A DNA stretch of 64,000 nt from Limonium bicolor. Lineage: Eukaryota > Streptophyta > Magnoliopsida > Caryophyllales > Plumbaginaceae. This document shows, piece after piece, positions 22,668 through 33,600 of the stretch. Each line of letters opens with the position of its first letter. Position 1 is the first letter of the stretch. Where the stretch lies: NCBI GenBank assembly GCA_023374045.1, contig CM041778.1:287099533-287163532 (forward strand), given 5' to 3'. The notes below the pieces were generated by a model. That model worked only from the letters and a program-made list of their open reading frames with translations. It did not search any database and was not told the origin of the DNA. The position numbers were made by a program, and so were the translations under genes.

Positions 22668-24417
22668 TGATAAGTGTGAAACATATATGCTTTTAAAGGT
22701 TTAATTACCTTATAATCTGCTACAATTTAAGCAATGTTTCCCACTTATTCTGTGTTTCCTAAGATTGATGTTTTGATATGAACTGATGCACTTTATATGT
22801 TAAATATAGGAAAAACCCAGGGAAATGAAGATTTTACATCATAAGGATTACAACGCAACAAACGGGGAACAAATCAGGGAAAGAGACACAAAAATTGGTC
22901 GTGTCCGGGTCATCCTGGCCGGACACAGAACCGGACGTCTCACGTCCGGATCTGTGTCCGGGTCAAGTTAGCCGGACGTGACCCAAACGAGAATTCTATG
23001 TCTTGTCCGGATCCGGACAGCGATCCGGACATATTCCGAGATTCAGATCCAAAACCACTGTCTCACGTCCGGATCCGGACACGATCCGGACATGTCTCGA
23101 GTTTCAGATCCAGAGGTTCTACGTCACGTCCGGATCCGGACACAATCCGGACGTCACACAGAGATGAAAAATAAAAACGCACTCGTGCTGATAATTGGGC
23201 TTTCGGCGCAATTATCAGCCGAAAGCGAGTTAAGTCCATACCTTCCTTATATTAAGCAGCAGCCATACTCAATTAATGCAGTGCATACCAAACTTCCACC
23301 AACGCCTGTCTAATTTCTAATCCTATTTAAGGAGCCATTCAGCGTTCATTTCAAATCGCACCTGACTCTCTGAGTCTCTCCATTACACAATCCTCTCTTC
23401 TCCCTCTCTACACAACATCTCTTCCACGATAAACCATCCATCTCCATTCATAAATCCTTCTCCGTAAACCTTCACCCTCACTCACAGACAAAACCCTGCT
23501 CGCAGCGCTTCATTTACCCGCGTCCGGATTACGTCCGGATCCGGACAGCACCAGGACAACGTGTCCGGATCTACGTCCGACCCAAGACAGCCGGACGTGA
23601 CTCAGACAATTGTGGAAATTGCAGACTCGACCACGGCTTCTAAAATCAGTTTTTCTGCTAAATCCCTCTATCCTTATGCTGTTTATATTGAGCATTGTTA
23701 TTTTGTCTATGGCTGAGTAGTCGCTTTTAATTTCGGTTTACTATGTATCTCTAGAATAATTATTTCTGAACCTTTGTGATTTTCTGCAGTACAATAGAAT
23801 AAAGTTATTTGCCCTTATGAATTCCTAGACTTATTAATCTGATCAATTAAATAAGTTTATCAGTTTGTTAGCTTATAAGTGAGAACTGCGGCTATCAATT
23901 GACTACAGGGAAAGAACCGGTTAGTATAGAGATGGTAATTCCTCTAAACACTAGCTGACCATTAATCTAGACTACACTTAAAGCAATTAGTAAACAGTGG
24001 ATTCATAACGAGAGTTAGGATTCGGTCTTTGCTAATTAGAATTCGTGGAGCGGGAGACCGAATACGAATTATCTTTATTCTAGGGTTTTATTCAGAATAC
24101 TGTAGAAATCACTTAGGGGAAGAAATTGCAATCTAGAGAGAAGTAGTAAACCGGAATTTCCTTTATCAAACAAAAATCAAAACAATTATTTACCTGTTGT
24201 TTATTGCTTTTTGAACTCTTTTACAACATTCACCATCACATACAAAAACCCCCAATTTCCTGTTATTTGTTTTGTGTGTAAGTAGAAATTAAACTAGCCG
24301 CTGCCTCCTTGGATTCGATACTCAGGGAATACTCCGAGATTTAAACTTGCTATAATCGACCGGTACACTTGTGTTAGGTTAAACAAACACACAATTTACC
24401 GTTAGGTTTTACCCCAA
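22668..24417 (+). repeat. 3' LTR of copy B (LTR3)
   Basis: It begins TGATAAGTG and is uninterrupted at about 1.75 kb. It carries the TCCGG islands (22893-23162, 23519-23600), the interleaved inverted repeat (23188-23226) and the TATA-like box (23324). Its last 60 bases diverge from the other LTRs, and the terminal CA is replaced: the sequence reads CCCCAAAG instead of CCCCAACA. The neighbouring sequence belongs to H1. Confidence 0.9.
23188..23226 (+). other. Interleaved inverted repeats in LTR3
   Basis: This is the same A-B-A'-B' arrangement as 13581-13619, with both stems perfect. Its presence in two LTRs shows that it is a family feature. Confidence 0.9.
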
Positions 24418-25329
24418 AGTAGCCTTCTCGTTATTCTTCCTTTTTCTGTTATGGTTTGACTCTTCTGGGCTTGAGGATGGTACTTCTGTTTCTTGTACCC
24501 ACCTTGCCCTTGGTGCTCATTACTCTTCCCGGTATTCTTCCTCTTGGCATTGTCCTCGTCCCTTAGCTGGATGGTTATCTCAACCTTAGCAGCTGAATGA
24601 TAGCACTCCTGTTTCCCAAAGTATTAGTTCCCCCTTATATCTCAAAGTCTAAGTCATATTCACTTACTCATATTCATTTATTCTTATTACCTGCAAGGTA
24701 GTATAACTCGTCGGCCCCATGCCGTAGCGGAGTCGATGGCTAAGCCCGCCATAGAAGCGGTACACCAGAATCTGGTCTGAATATTCAAGACCCGGTAGAA
24801 GACGAAGCAAGGCGGTAAACTCTGAGTAATACTCGTCTATCGTCATCTTGTCCGTCTGCTTAAGCGCATCCAACTGCAAGCGCTTCTTAGTCTGGACATG
24901 GGCGGGATAGTACTTAGCTCGTAGTAGTGCGGTGTACTGCTCCCAGCCGAACTCTGGATCGGCCACACGCTCGACCCTCGCCAGCTTCCACCAATCGCCC
25001 GCTGCCCCTTTCAGATAGAATGCAGCCAGATGCACCTTGATTCCAGCAGGGACATCAAGGGTCTCGAAGGCGGTCTCCAGCTCGGAGATGTACGCCTCAA
25101 GCTTGGCGGGATCAGTCTCTCCCTGAAATGATGTGGGTCGAAGGTCTGATAGGCTCTTCACCCAGTTTGGTTCCCAGGGCTGTGGTGGTGGAGGTGGCGC
25201 ACCCACACCAGGCTGATAGCCCATATGCCCTAACGCGGCAGCTACGATCTTCGCGATCGTCTGCCCTCCCGGTATCTCAGCAGCACCATTGCCTCGGCCA
25301 TGGCCTCGGCCTCCTCTCCTTCCTGACAT
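24418..25329 (-). CDS. gag: Gag of H1, two exons visible, 3' end missing
   Basis: The start is placed at the ATG at 25329 (MSGRRGGRGHGRG), which matches the start of the H2 gag; another ATG lies four codons upstream. Exon 1 (25329-24691, 213 codons) has an Arg/Gly-rich N-terminus, a Pro run at residues 45-49 and a retrotransposon Gag core at about residues 55-205, with GAAGDWWK near 108 and LLRAKYYPAH near 135. The frame reaches YTTLQ and then CAG|GTAATA. A stop follows 8 codons on if unspliced. After an 82-bp intron the frame resumes at GAG-TGC-TAT (24608) and stays open to the Athila-type junction. No pol is present. I infer the splice from signals and homology; no transcript was seen. Confidence 0.8.
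24609..24690 (-). other. Predicted 82-bp intron in H1 gag
   Basis: The donor is CAG|GTAATA, the acceptor AAACAG|GAG, and a CTAAT branch-like motif lies about 20 bases upstream of the acceptor. It is AT-rich and carries in-frame stops. The H2 gag has an 80-bp intron after the same Gln codon, before the same Glu-Cys-Tyr codons. Confidence 0.75.
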
Positions 25330-25547
25330 ATGAATAAGCACAACTCACATTAGGTTCATATCCACAACGGTTTCGGTTCATGAATTTATAACGTCCATAG
25401 ACGGTAAAGATGATCCACACTTAATAGTGGTCATCTGACTCTACTCACTCTAACTTCTCACACCCTTAGCCCATCACTTATATCTGAACTCATATCCTAA
25501 CTCGGTGGTTACCTATGTCCGGTATTTCTTGATCAGAGCGTAACTAC

Positions 25548-25559
25548 GCTCTAATACCA
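25548..25559 (-). other. Primer-binding site of H1 (tRNA-iMet type)
   Basis: TGGTATTAGAGC on the minus strand lies 5 bases after the LTR end. It has one mismatch to the initiator-Met PBS TGGTATCAGAGC. Confidence 0.75.
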
Positions 25560-25564
25560 CTTTT

Positions 25565-26593
25565 TGTAACACCCCGTTCTAAGCCAATCGTGGTTATCGC
25601 AAACTTAACAACTTAATCACAAATGTCGCAGCAGAGTAAACTAACACCTGGACCTTGCCACGGTCTGATCAATAGAATATACCGAACCTTAAGTATTACA
25701 ACGCTTATCCAAAAGGAATATACAAACTATCCAAAACATCCACCTACCGAGTTCATAGTATCTCCATTAACAATATAACTTCCACCAGTCTTAATATCAA
25801 CAGACGGGAGCACAGGCGCAACCCGTTCTCAAAGTAAAAGCCCCACCTAAGTCTAACCGCCCCTACTCTCAAGGTGGCTCTTCATGGGAAGCTTACCTGC
25901 AAAATAAAAAGAGCCCCCAAAGGGGGTCAGCAAGAATGCTGGTACGACCCTCTCGTGGCCCCCAAGCTAACGGGACTACGACGACTAATTGTCGATAGCA
26001 TGGAAATTGAATAGATACACAATCATAATATGAAGTGCAATAAACAACAATCCACAAGTGAACAATCACATCTCAAACAAGTAAACTGCTCTTAATCAGA
26101 TTCAGTAGCACAAAGTCCATCGTTCATTTTGTCGGGACAAAGGTGACCCTAGCCAACGGCCGAGAACTGCATTGGTTGAATGAACAATAATTCTCAAATT
26201 AGTTGGGATTTAGGTAGATCCCACCACTCCATCTTAATGCCTCCTACCTTGGACTGGAAATCCAATGTAGCTGAGCCGACATTCAACCCTAGGCGACGAG
26301 TCCGAAGACAAGTCCTCAAATGGAAGTCGCATCCGATTTAGATACTGACCCCCTTTCCTTAACATGCATGACCGGAGTCTGTCCCGGATTCCTCACTCCA
26401 CTTAAGTTCCAGTAAGTGAAAGTCTTACAATTCATGTGTTAGTTAAACTGTATCGGGTATTAACCAACAGTCACCGAAGTATGGTTCCTTTTCTCAATTC
26501 AACAATTACTAAGCTTAGTTAGTAGCTAGTCTCGAATCTCATGGGTTAGTGTAAAGAAAACACACGCACAACGAGAGCAATAATAACCGGTTG
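25565..26593 (-). repeat. H1 5' LTR, 3' part
   Basis: The TGTAACACCCC terminus and the following sequence match S1 and S2 (for example TCGTGGTTATCGCAAAC and ACCTTGCCACGGTCTGAT). It is interrupted at 26593 by D1 and resumes at 40444. The total LTR is about 4.0 kb. The conserved structured block lies at 26205-26410 and GC-rich hairpins at 25911-25955. Confidence 0.88.
26589..26593. repeat. Target-site duplication, left copy, for D1
   Basis: GGTTG occurs here and at 40439-40443. S2 keeps the unbroken site (CCGGTTGCATGC at 53684-53695). Confidence 0.95.
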
Positions 26594-29500
26594 TGTAACA
26601 CCCCTACCGCTAATACTGTCATTACCGTCCAATCTCCTTACACATCTAGACTCACGCAGCGAATACATACATACTCAACGGTGGGTGATACAATGCCGTT
26701 AGCCACCCACGTGATTAACAAGGCTACTACTACTACATACAGCATCGGTATGATGGACCGGAATATCCGAGTGCTACACAAATACATTCCTTACTACAAT
26801 TACAAATCAAGTACTACAATTCCCATTCAATACAATGCTCCATAAGTTCGATACAATACAATACCATACACCGAGTTTACTAAGATCCTTATACAAATAT
26901 AATACCTCTTCCAAATTCATACATACTCACTAAGAGGCTACATCTACCCATTCCTCACAAACTACTTACTTTCTAAGTACCAGTATACTCCTTAGTACAC
27001 TTCTACACCAAGGCTACAAGCCTTATACAAATTACTACCTTCTACCTTTCCTTCCTAGCTGTCAAACGTAGTTGTTGATTTCTTACCGTGATCATGTCCG
27101 CTTCGGGTACCTGCACGCTAAAAACGTTGCCCCTAGGGGCTCAGCTTTCGCTGCATATGACTTCCGCATACCCCGCGTACTAGCGAGGGTACGCCGACCA
27201 ATTGGTCGAATACATGCAATTCATTTTACAAGTACATACACACATACATGCTTCATTCATAATGCTACAACGCTACACAAGGTATACATACATACACACA
27301 GTACAATACATACAAGGAATACAACACACGCCAACCGATACTTACTTACCTTCTTCCGTAATACCCATACACAATACATACACAATACATACGCAATACT
27401 TACACAATACACGATACTTGTTAGTTTCATTGTCCACCTGGGTTAATCGGGTGGAGATTACTCTTTTACTCGGGGTCAATGACTTACACCAGCCAAGACC
27501 ATTACTTATACAATACTTACTTTACTTACTACTTACTCAAGTCAAGTCGTCGGGACCTCCGACCCGGGGACTACTCTGTCCCACCACTGGGATTTACTTG
27601 GTTCGCTAATCCAGGATGCTACCCATTTAAGGGGTTTGGGCCATGGACCAGCTTAAGAACCAGGAATCGGATCCAACCTCTTATGTCTCCTCATCCTCAC
27701 GCGTGGCCGAAACTATATCAGAGTTCTACTCATTCCAATTTACCCAATACTTACGTTAGAAGTTAGGTAGTTAGGAATTAGTAGAAGTCATCACATCCAA
27801 CCACAATAATACAATACACACATACCCATCCATACCAAGGTATAATACTCTACACAAGTACACTACACAGTGCAAATACATTTCATTCTCATCCATTAAT
27901 TTCATGAATTATACAAACTAATGTTCAAGAGAAATATATCAAGAACAATAATAAGCAAGCACAAGTAAGTGCAATATAGTCCGATTCATGCATTTATCTT
28001 ATTTATGTGATTAAATAAGCACACAAATCGAGGTAACCAGGTTAGGATATAGAGCATGAAGAAATCATACCTTTTTCTGGAGATTACTTTACCGGGTGTT
28101 CCCTTGTTCCTTTGGTTCACCCTCATTCCTCAAGTCTTATTCTCGAACCTCCGGCTACACGCCAAATGGTTCCATTAATACTAAGCATTATAGTACATAC
28201 ATAGTTACTACTCCCGTACTTACCTCGTTATCCCGTTACTTCGGTTTAACTTAATATTCTTATACTCTCAACTTTCTTAATTACTTCTCATACTTGTTTT
28301 CCTACTCATATACTTACTTTCTTACCATTAGGGTTACATTAATGGTGTATTACTAAAGTCCCATATATATGTACATATCTATATATATACACACATATGA
28401 TTACTATGTTATTTTTTTTCTTGTAGGTTAGGGCCGACCGACCCACCGACCGACCCAACCTCTGGGGTCGGTCCATTCCAATAAGTTTTTCCATCCTCCA
28501 GACTTACCCGACCGACCCACCGACCGACCCAACCTCTGGGTCGGTCGAAGTCAGAAACTTTGACTCCTAAGGATTTTGTCCGACCGACCCACGACCGACT
28601 CACCCGTCTGGGTCGGTCGAAGTCAGAAAGTTCGTTCCAGTGATTTTTAAGCCCCGACCGACCCATGACCGATCCTACCTGCTGGGTCGGTAGCTAGCTG
28701 AACTTGCCTTCAGATTTGGTTTTTGATTCCTTTCTTACCCATTTTTTCCCCAATCTTCCTAAATGTAATACCACATGTTTTAGTACCTTTTAGGATTCCT
28801 AAAATACTTTAATTCATCCACTAACTCATTACTAAATTCATTTCCCATTCTCATATGGATTTACACAATTTTCCTCCTTTCCATTCTAGCACTCATTCAG
28901 TTTTGGTTCCTTCTTGCTACAGAATTTCGCTCTAACCTTTACCATTCAATACTCCCTCTACCAATGCCTCTCATAGCATCCTAAATACATTTCCAAGTAA
29001 TACAATATCTATACCCAAGTCCAACATTCATTTCACTAAATCTTATACTCTAATTTTTCCTAGTTTCTCCAATGCAATCCAACACCTCTTGCTTCAGATT
29101 TTATCCCCTTTCATTCTTACACTAGAACTACTACTCCATTGCTACTAAACATCCTTACTGAATCCAATACACACCTTGGTTCTCCCATTCACCAAGTCAT
29201 CCAATGATGCACATTTCCTACTAAAATTTTGCCATAGTTTACCTACAATTCTAACATCTCCACATATATACCTTTCCATCAAATTCGTTCCTAATCTAGC
29301 CACACCCATACAAGGGTCCTACCAGCACTCAAAGCAATTCTTAATACACCAATACACCATCAAGCAGCAATACTAGTACACACACTCATTACATTTGGCT
29401 CCAAGGCCTACAATTCACAAACTTGCGCACAAATACTAAAATTTCCATAACTACACTACTAATACAATAGTTTAGGTTCTTTCATTTGTTTACCCATTCC

Positions 29501-30683
29501 CATTACTCTAATGCATTTAAAATTGAGCAGTAAGAAGGAGCTCTTACCTTGAGCTTTTAATTCCTTCTTTTCCTTTCCAATTTCCCTCCTTCTTCTCTCT
29601 TTCTTGCACAAATCGGCTATATGGGGAATGGAGTTGCCAAACTCCATTCCCATCACCCAAAGCACACAAAACAAGTATAATTAACATACTAACCCTTAAA
29701 TTAATGCTAGTTCATAGAAATGTTTAGAACACTAATTTTAGGGTTTACCTTTGGAATGTTTTAGGAGGGGTTTTAGCCCTTGGTTCAAGAAGGTGATCCC
29801 ACCACCATTGCAAGGTTGAATTGAAGCTCAAAAGAGAGAGAAAAATAGGGCATTACAATGGGTAAAAATCGGCTACACGGGAAGGTGAAGAAAACATAGG
29901 TTTTTCGTGAAGATTCTTACCTTAATGGAGAGAGGAGACTCCAAGCTACCCATTGATGCTATTTCCTCTTTGAATCGGCTGCACTAGTGGGAGGAGAAAA
30001 AAATGATAAAGGAATAAGAAAGAGAGGAAAGAGAAGGAAGAAAAGAGAAATGAGAGAGGAGAGAGAGGGTGGGGGTGCTTTTCTACTTTTCTTTCTTTCT
30101 TTCCTTTATTTCTTTCTAGCTTATTAAGTGTGTGAGGGCTTGTTGTTTATTAAAACCGGCCCCTACAGTATACTAGTTGGATCATTTTCCGTCTTTTACA
30201 GAAAACGCTCGTTTATTTACCAGGTTTAGCACTATTCACTAACCGGGCCCGTTTTCCGGAATTTTCTTGTTTCTTTATTTTTATTGGTTATTAATCTTCC
30301 ATTAATGCTTAATAATTGTTATTTAATGATTTATAGCTTTTACGGGTTCGTTTGACCACTTAAAATCATGTTTTTGGGTTTTCTTGAAAAACGTGCGCTA
30401 AAGCTCTATTAGCATTTTAATACATTATTTGGATCCGTTTCCTTCAGGAGCTGTTCCCATATATTATCTAGGCCTTATTAAGCCTTTAGAATCCATATAA
30501 TACGCTAACCGAGGTCTCATACCTCCTATGGTTATTTAACGCTTATAACGTTTTTCGCTTTTTATGCGTTTCTTTATTTCTATTGGATTTATTTTTCCTT
30601 ACCAATATTACTTAGGCACCATTAAGCCCTTAAATACCTATTAGAATAATTTTAATCACTATATTTAAGTTCGGGGTATTTCA
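26594..30683 (-). repeat. D1 3' LTR (left on + strand)
   Basis: It is bounded by TGTAACACCCC and GGGGTATTTCA (plus-strand reading) and aligns along its length with 36234-40438. It contains CATA/TACA-rich low-complexity sequence (27230-27420), the GGTCGG island (28428-28692), a hairpin at 29625-29650, and an adjoining polypurine and polypyrimidine segment (29992-30118). The small frames here are not supported as genes. Confidence 0.92.
28428..28692 (-). repeat. GGTCGG inverted-repeat island, D1 left LTR
   Basis: There are four units. The best pairs CGACCGACCC with GGGTCGGTCG around AACCTCT. The spacer contains GAAGTCAGAAA. The equivalent is at 38038-38304. Confidence 0.85.
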
Positions 30684-30698
30684 ATCTACCCCCCTTAA
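30684..30698 (-). other. Polypurine tract of D1
   Basis: On the minus strand, TTAAGGGGGGTAGAT abuts the LTR start TGAAATACC. H2 has TTAAGGGGGGTAGAC in the same place. Confidence 0.85.
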
Positions 30699-33600
30699 GA
30701 ACTTTGTCCTCAAAGTTGTTCGAGGTTATAGGATTACTATACTTACTTATTTATGCTTGCCTAATACCAAAGCCATACATTCCTCCTTACAATTTCCAAA
30801 TCCGTTACTCAAGGTTTCTCCTTTCCATACCATACCAATGTACAATAATTACTCCAATCCGCATTACTACCAACCGTCCGGTTCCTTATTACAAAATTTA
30901 TACATACATACATACAGTGCAAGGCTATCCCCAAAGCAATGCAATACACAACACAATCCCTCAGGCACTCAGGTCATCTAGACACAAGACTCCTCTATGT
31001 CCCGCTGCCCTTGAAATAATACAACATGCTACACTACTATCTTCTCCGGTATGTGCTCCTAACAAATCCTCATCCTCCAGTCTAAGGAAATTCTTTCACA
31101 ACTGGTAATTAGAAATCTTACTAAAACACACAACTCGAGTTCCCAATTTTTTTTCATTACTTCTATCCTATGCGTTATTCTTGTAACCACTTGAGGGGAG
31201 CTTCAAGAATCATTCGACCCTGGTGTGATCAGCACCAGTGTTGAACTATCTTTCCACCCCAATTTGTATTCAGTTTCCCTTGATCTGATCAGGATCAAGT
31301 TCGACTTCCCACATCAGTTTCAAACAAACAAATAATTCAATTATTTTTATTTTCTATCTTTTTACTCTTTCTAGTTGTGATTATGAAGTCATACAACTCC
31401 AAAGGATGGAATTCAGTCCATCAAACATTCTCAATCTACTCCCCAAATACTTCACTCCGAGATTCCATACCTAAGTGCTCATTCCATCAACCTTCACTAC
31501 TTTCATCCATTACTCTCCATCATCTCAAATATTCTAACTAAGGAATACTATACTTATGAAATTCAGTCGTCCTCAATTTACTTCCAATAATTTACTTAGG
31601 AATACACTACTCATAGACCTCCTTCATCTACTACTCGCGGTCATTTGTACTATTTCTTAGGGGTTACAATACTTGTGGAGCTCCGTCCACTACTCATTAC
31701 TCTTCCTTACTAATGCTCTTACATTAGGGTTACAAGATGGGTATATTCGTCCTATGGTATTTGCATCTCTCGTGCCTAATTACCATAATTACAATGTGAA
31801 TGAAAACTTATGTTTATTTAACATAAGTACCCATCATCAATTCGATTCTCATTGTGCTATGCACAATGTAGTTTATGTGTTTTATTTATGAAACTTACAT
31901 TGAGCGGTTTTCGCTCTACCACCCTTAAAAGGGATTACGCCCACGTAATCTACCATATGTTAAAATTGAACATTGGTTCACTCAATTCGGGCATTCTGAA
32001 GCATTTTAGCTTGTCCGTGGTCTATTACATAATATACTCTGGTCAAAGGGTCTTAACTATACCGATGGTTTAGTCTTTGCACCAAGAATTCCTATATGAG
32101 TTTATTTAACTCATTATTAATTCGGTTCCAGCCTATCAGGCTTCAAGGCATTAATAGCCGTTCTATTATACTTACTAGGTACATTATCTCCTAGCTAGGG
32201 CCCACTAGCTTCTGCTGCGTGACCCTGATAACTTGGGTTATTCACCCTTCTTGTTATCCTTAATGTGCTATACATCACCTTTTGATCCCTCCATTGTGGG
32301 AATGAGGTTTATTAAACAATTGTGGTATTCTTTTACCGTGCTTGAACTCAATGAGTTTTAGATTGTAACCAGCTCTCTGGTAATCTATTATATATGCTAT
32401 TCGCACTCCCGCGATTATTCATTAAGTTCCTCTGACTTATTGTCGGGCTAGGTTAAGTCACTACTTGGTTGTAGTGCTTCCTCTGTTGTCAATAGCTGCT
32501 GAATCATACCAGTTCTCCTGGTTCAGTACATGTGTTCTTTACTTGTATGACCTTGCATTTCTATGTGTCTGTCCAAGTGACTTTCTTACATCTCCTTTCA
32601 CCTTTTATTCCTATGGAATTCACATCCTGTGATTGTTAGTGTGCTTTACACTCTTCGTGCTTCTTTGGCATTAGGCCGCACGGTTTGTTGCTAAGCTTGT
32701 TTAACTGGCTTATTCCGTGTTTGTTGGTGAAAAGAAGGGTTTACTACGATTTACATTTTCGATATTCCTCGATATCCCATTAGATCATTAGCTGCACAAA
32801 TGGAATACCAAAACACTCAGTCATACAGAGTGCAGAGGCGTAAACACTTGGCAGTAAATCACTTATGTGATAGGAACGAATATTTCTGACTGTCATCTCG
32901 TACTTATACTCCGTGTCATTGTCTACTACTTCCTCATAGCGGTGGCTTGTTGCGCACCGTATTCTTACTCATTGCACAACATCGTTCTCATTGTCTCTGT
33001 TACTGTGGTAGCTTGTCTTTACTCGTTGCCATTGTCGTTGGCACCATTTCCTTATGGTGTGAATACACTAGAAGGTTCCTAGTTCATATGTATGGCGGTT
33101 GTCGTAGCATACCGCATTGTTATTATCTTCCAAATGTGGAGATGTTTTATTTCTAATTAGGTTTCATGTGTAGGTTAGCTTACCTCACATTGCTTCATCA
33201 TTTATGATATAATTTACCAGGTATCTTGGTTAACCAAGGATAAAGTGATTTGCGGGGTTACAAGCTCTCTTGGGTGTTTGTCATTTGTGGCGTGTAATGT
33301 GCATTCACATTGTTTGTTTTGACAATTACTGTCTCCCAGTGCCGAGCATTTGTTATAGGCTCTAATTATGTAGTTTTACTTGGTATGTACATCACCGGGA
33401 CATCCCAAGAAACTTCGAGGGTTTTGTGGTCCCGTTCTATCATTGATAATTGAAGGTTCTTGTTGAGGGGCTTGTTTCCACTCATAGGTCTCATGACAAG
33501 GTTTACCATGTTGGTATCTCTTTATGTAATGCACATGGAGTATACTCACTCCTTTAGACCGTAATTGTTTGTTCAGTGGCCTCTTGGCAATGTCTACATG

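Larger units (their letters stand above)
1..24417 (+). mobile_element. Athila-type Ty3/gypsy tandem array (LTR-internal-LTR-internal-LTR)
   Basis: Three LTR copies (1-590 partial, 8436-14811 interrupted, 22668-24417) flank two near-identical internal regions, A (591-8435) and B (14812-22667). LTRs run from TGATAAGTG to CCCCAACA and are followed by a tRNA-Asp-type PBS. The RT, RNase H and integrase are of the Athila-like Ty3/gypsy type, with no chromodomain seen. Two interiors sharing one middle LTR is the usual product of unequal LTR-LTR recombination. The left boundary lies outside the window, so no TSD can be tested. No env-like reading frame follows pol. Both copies are broken by several frameshifts. 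Confidence 0.9.

Noticed and set aside
27072..27766. Overlapping frames of 95-135 codons in the D1 LTR
   Set aside because: They derive from CATA/TACA low-complexity sequence and are broken in the other LTR at 36834-37262.
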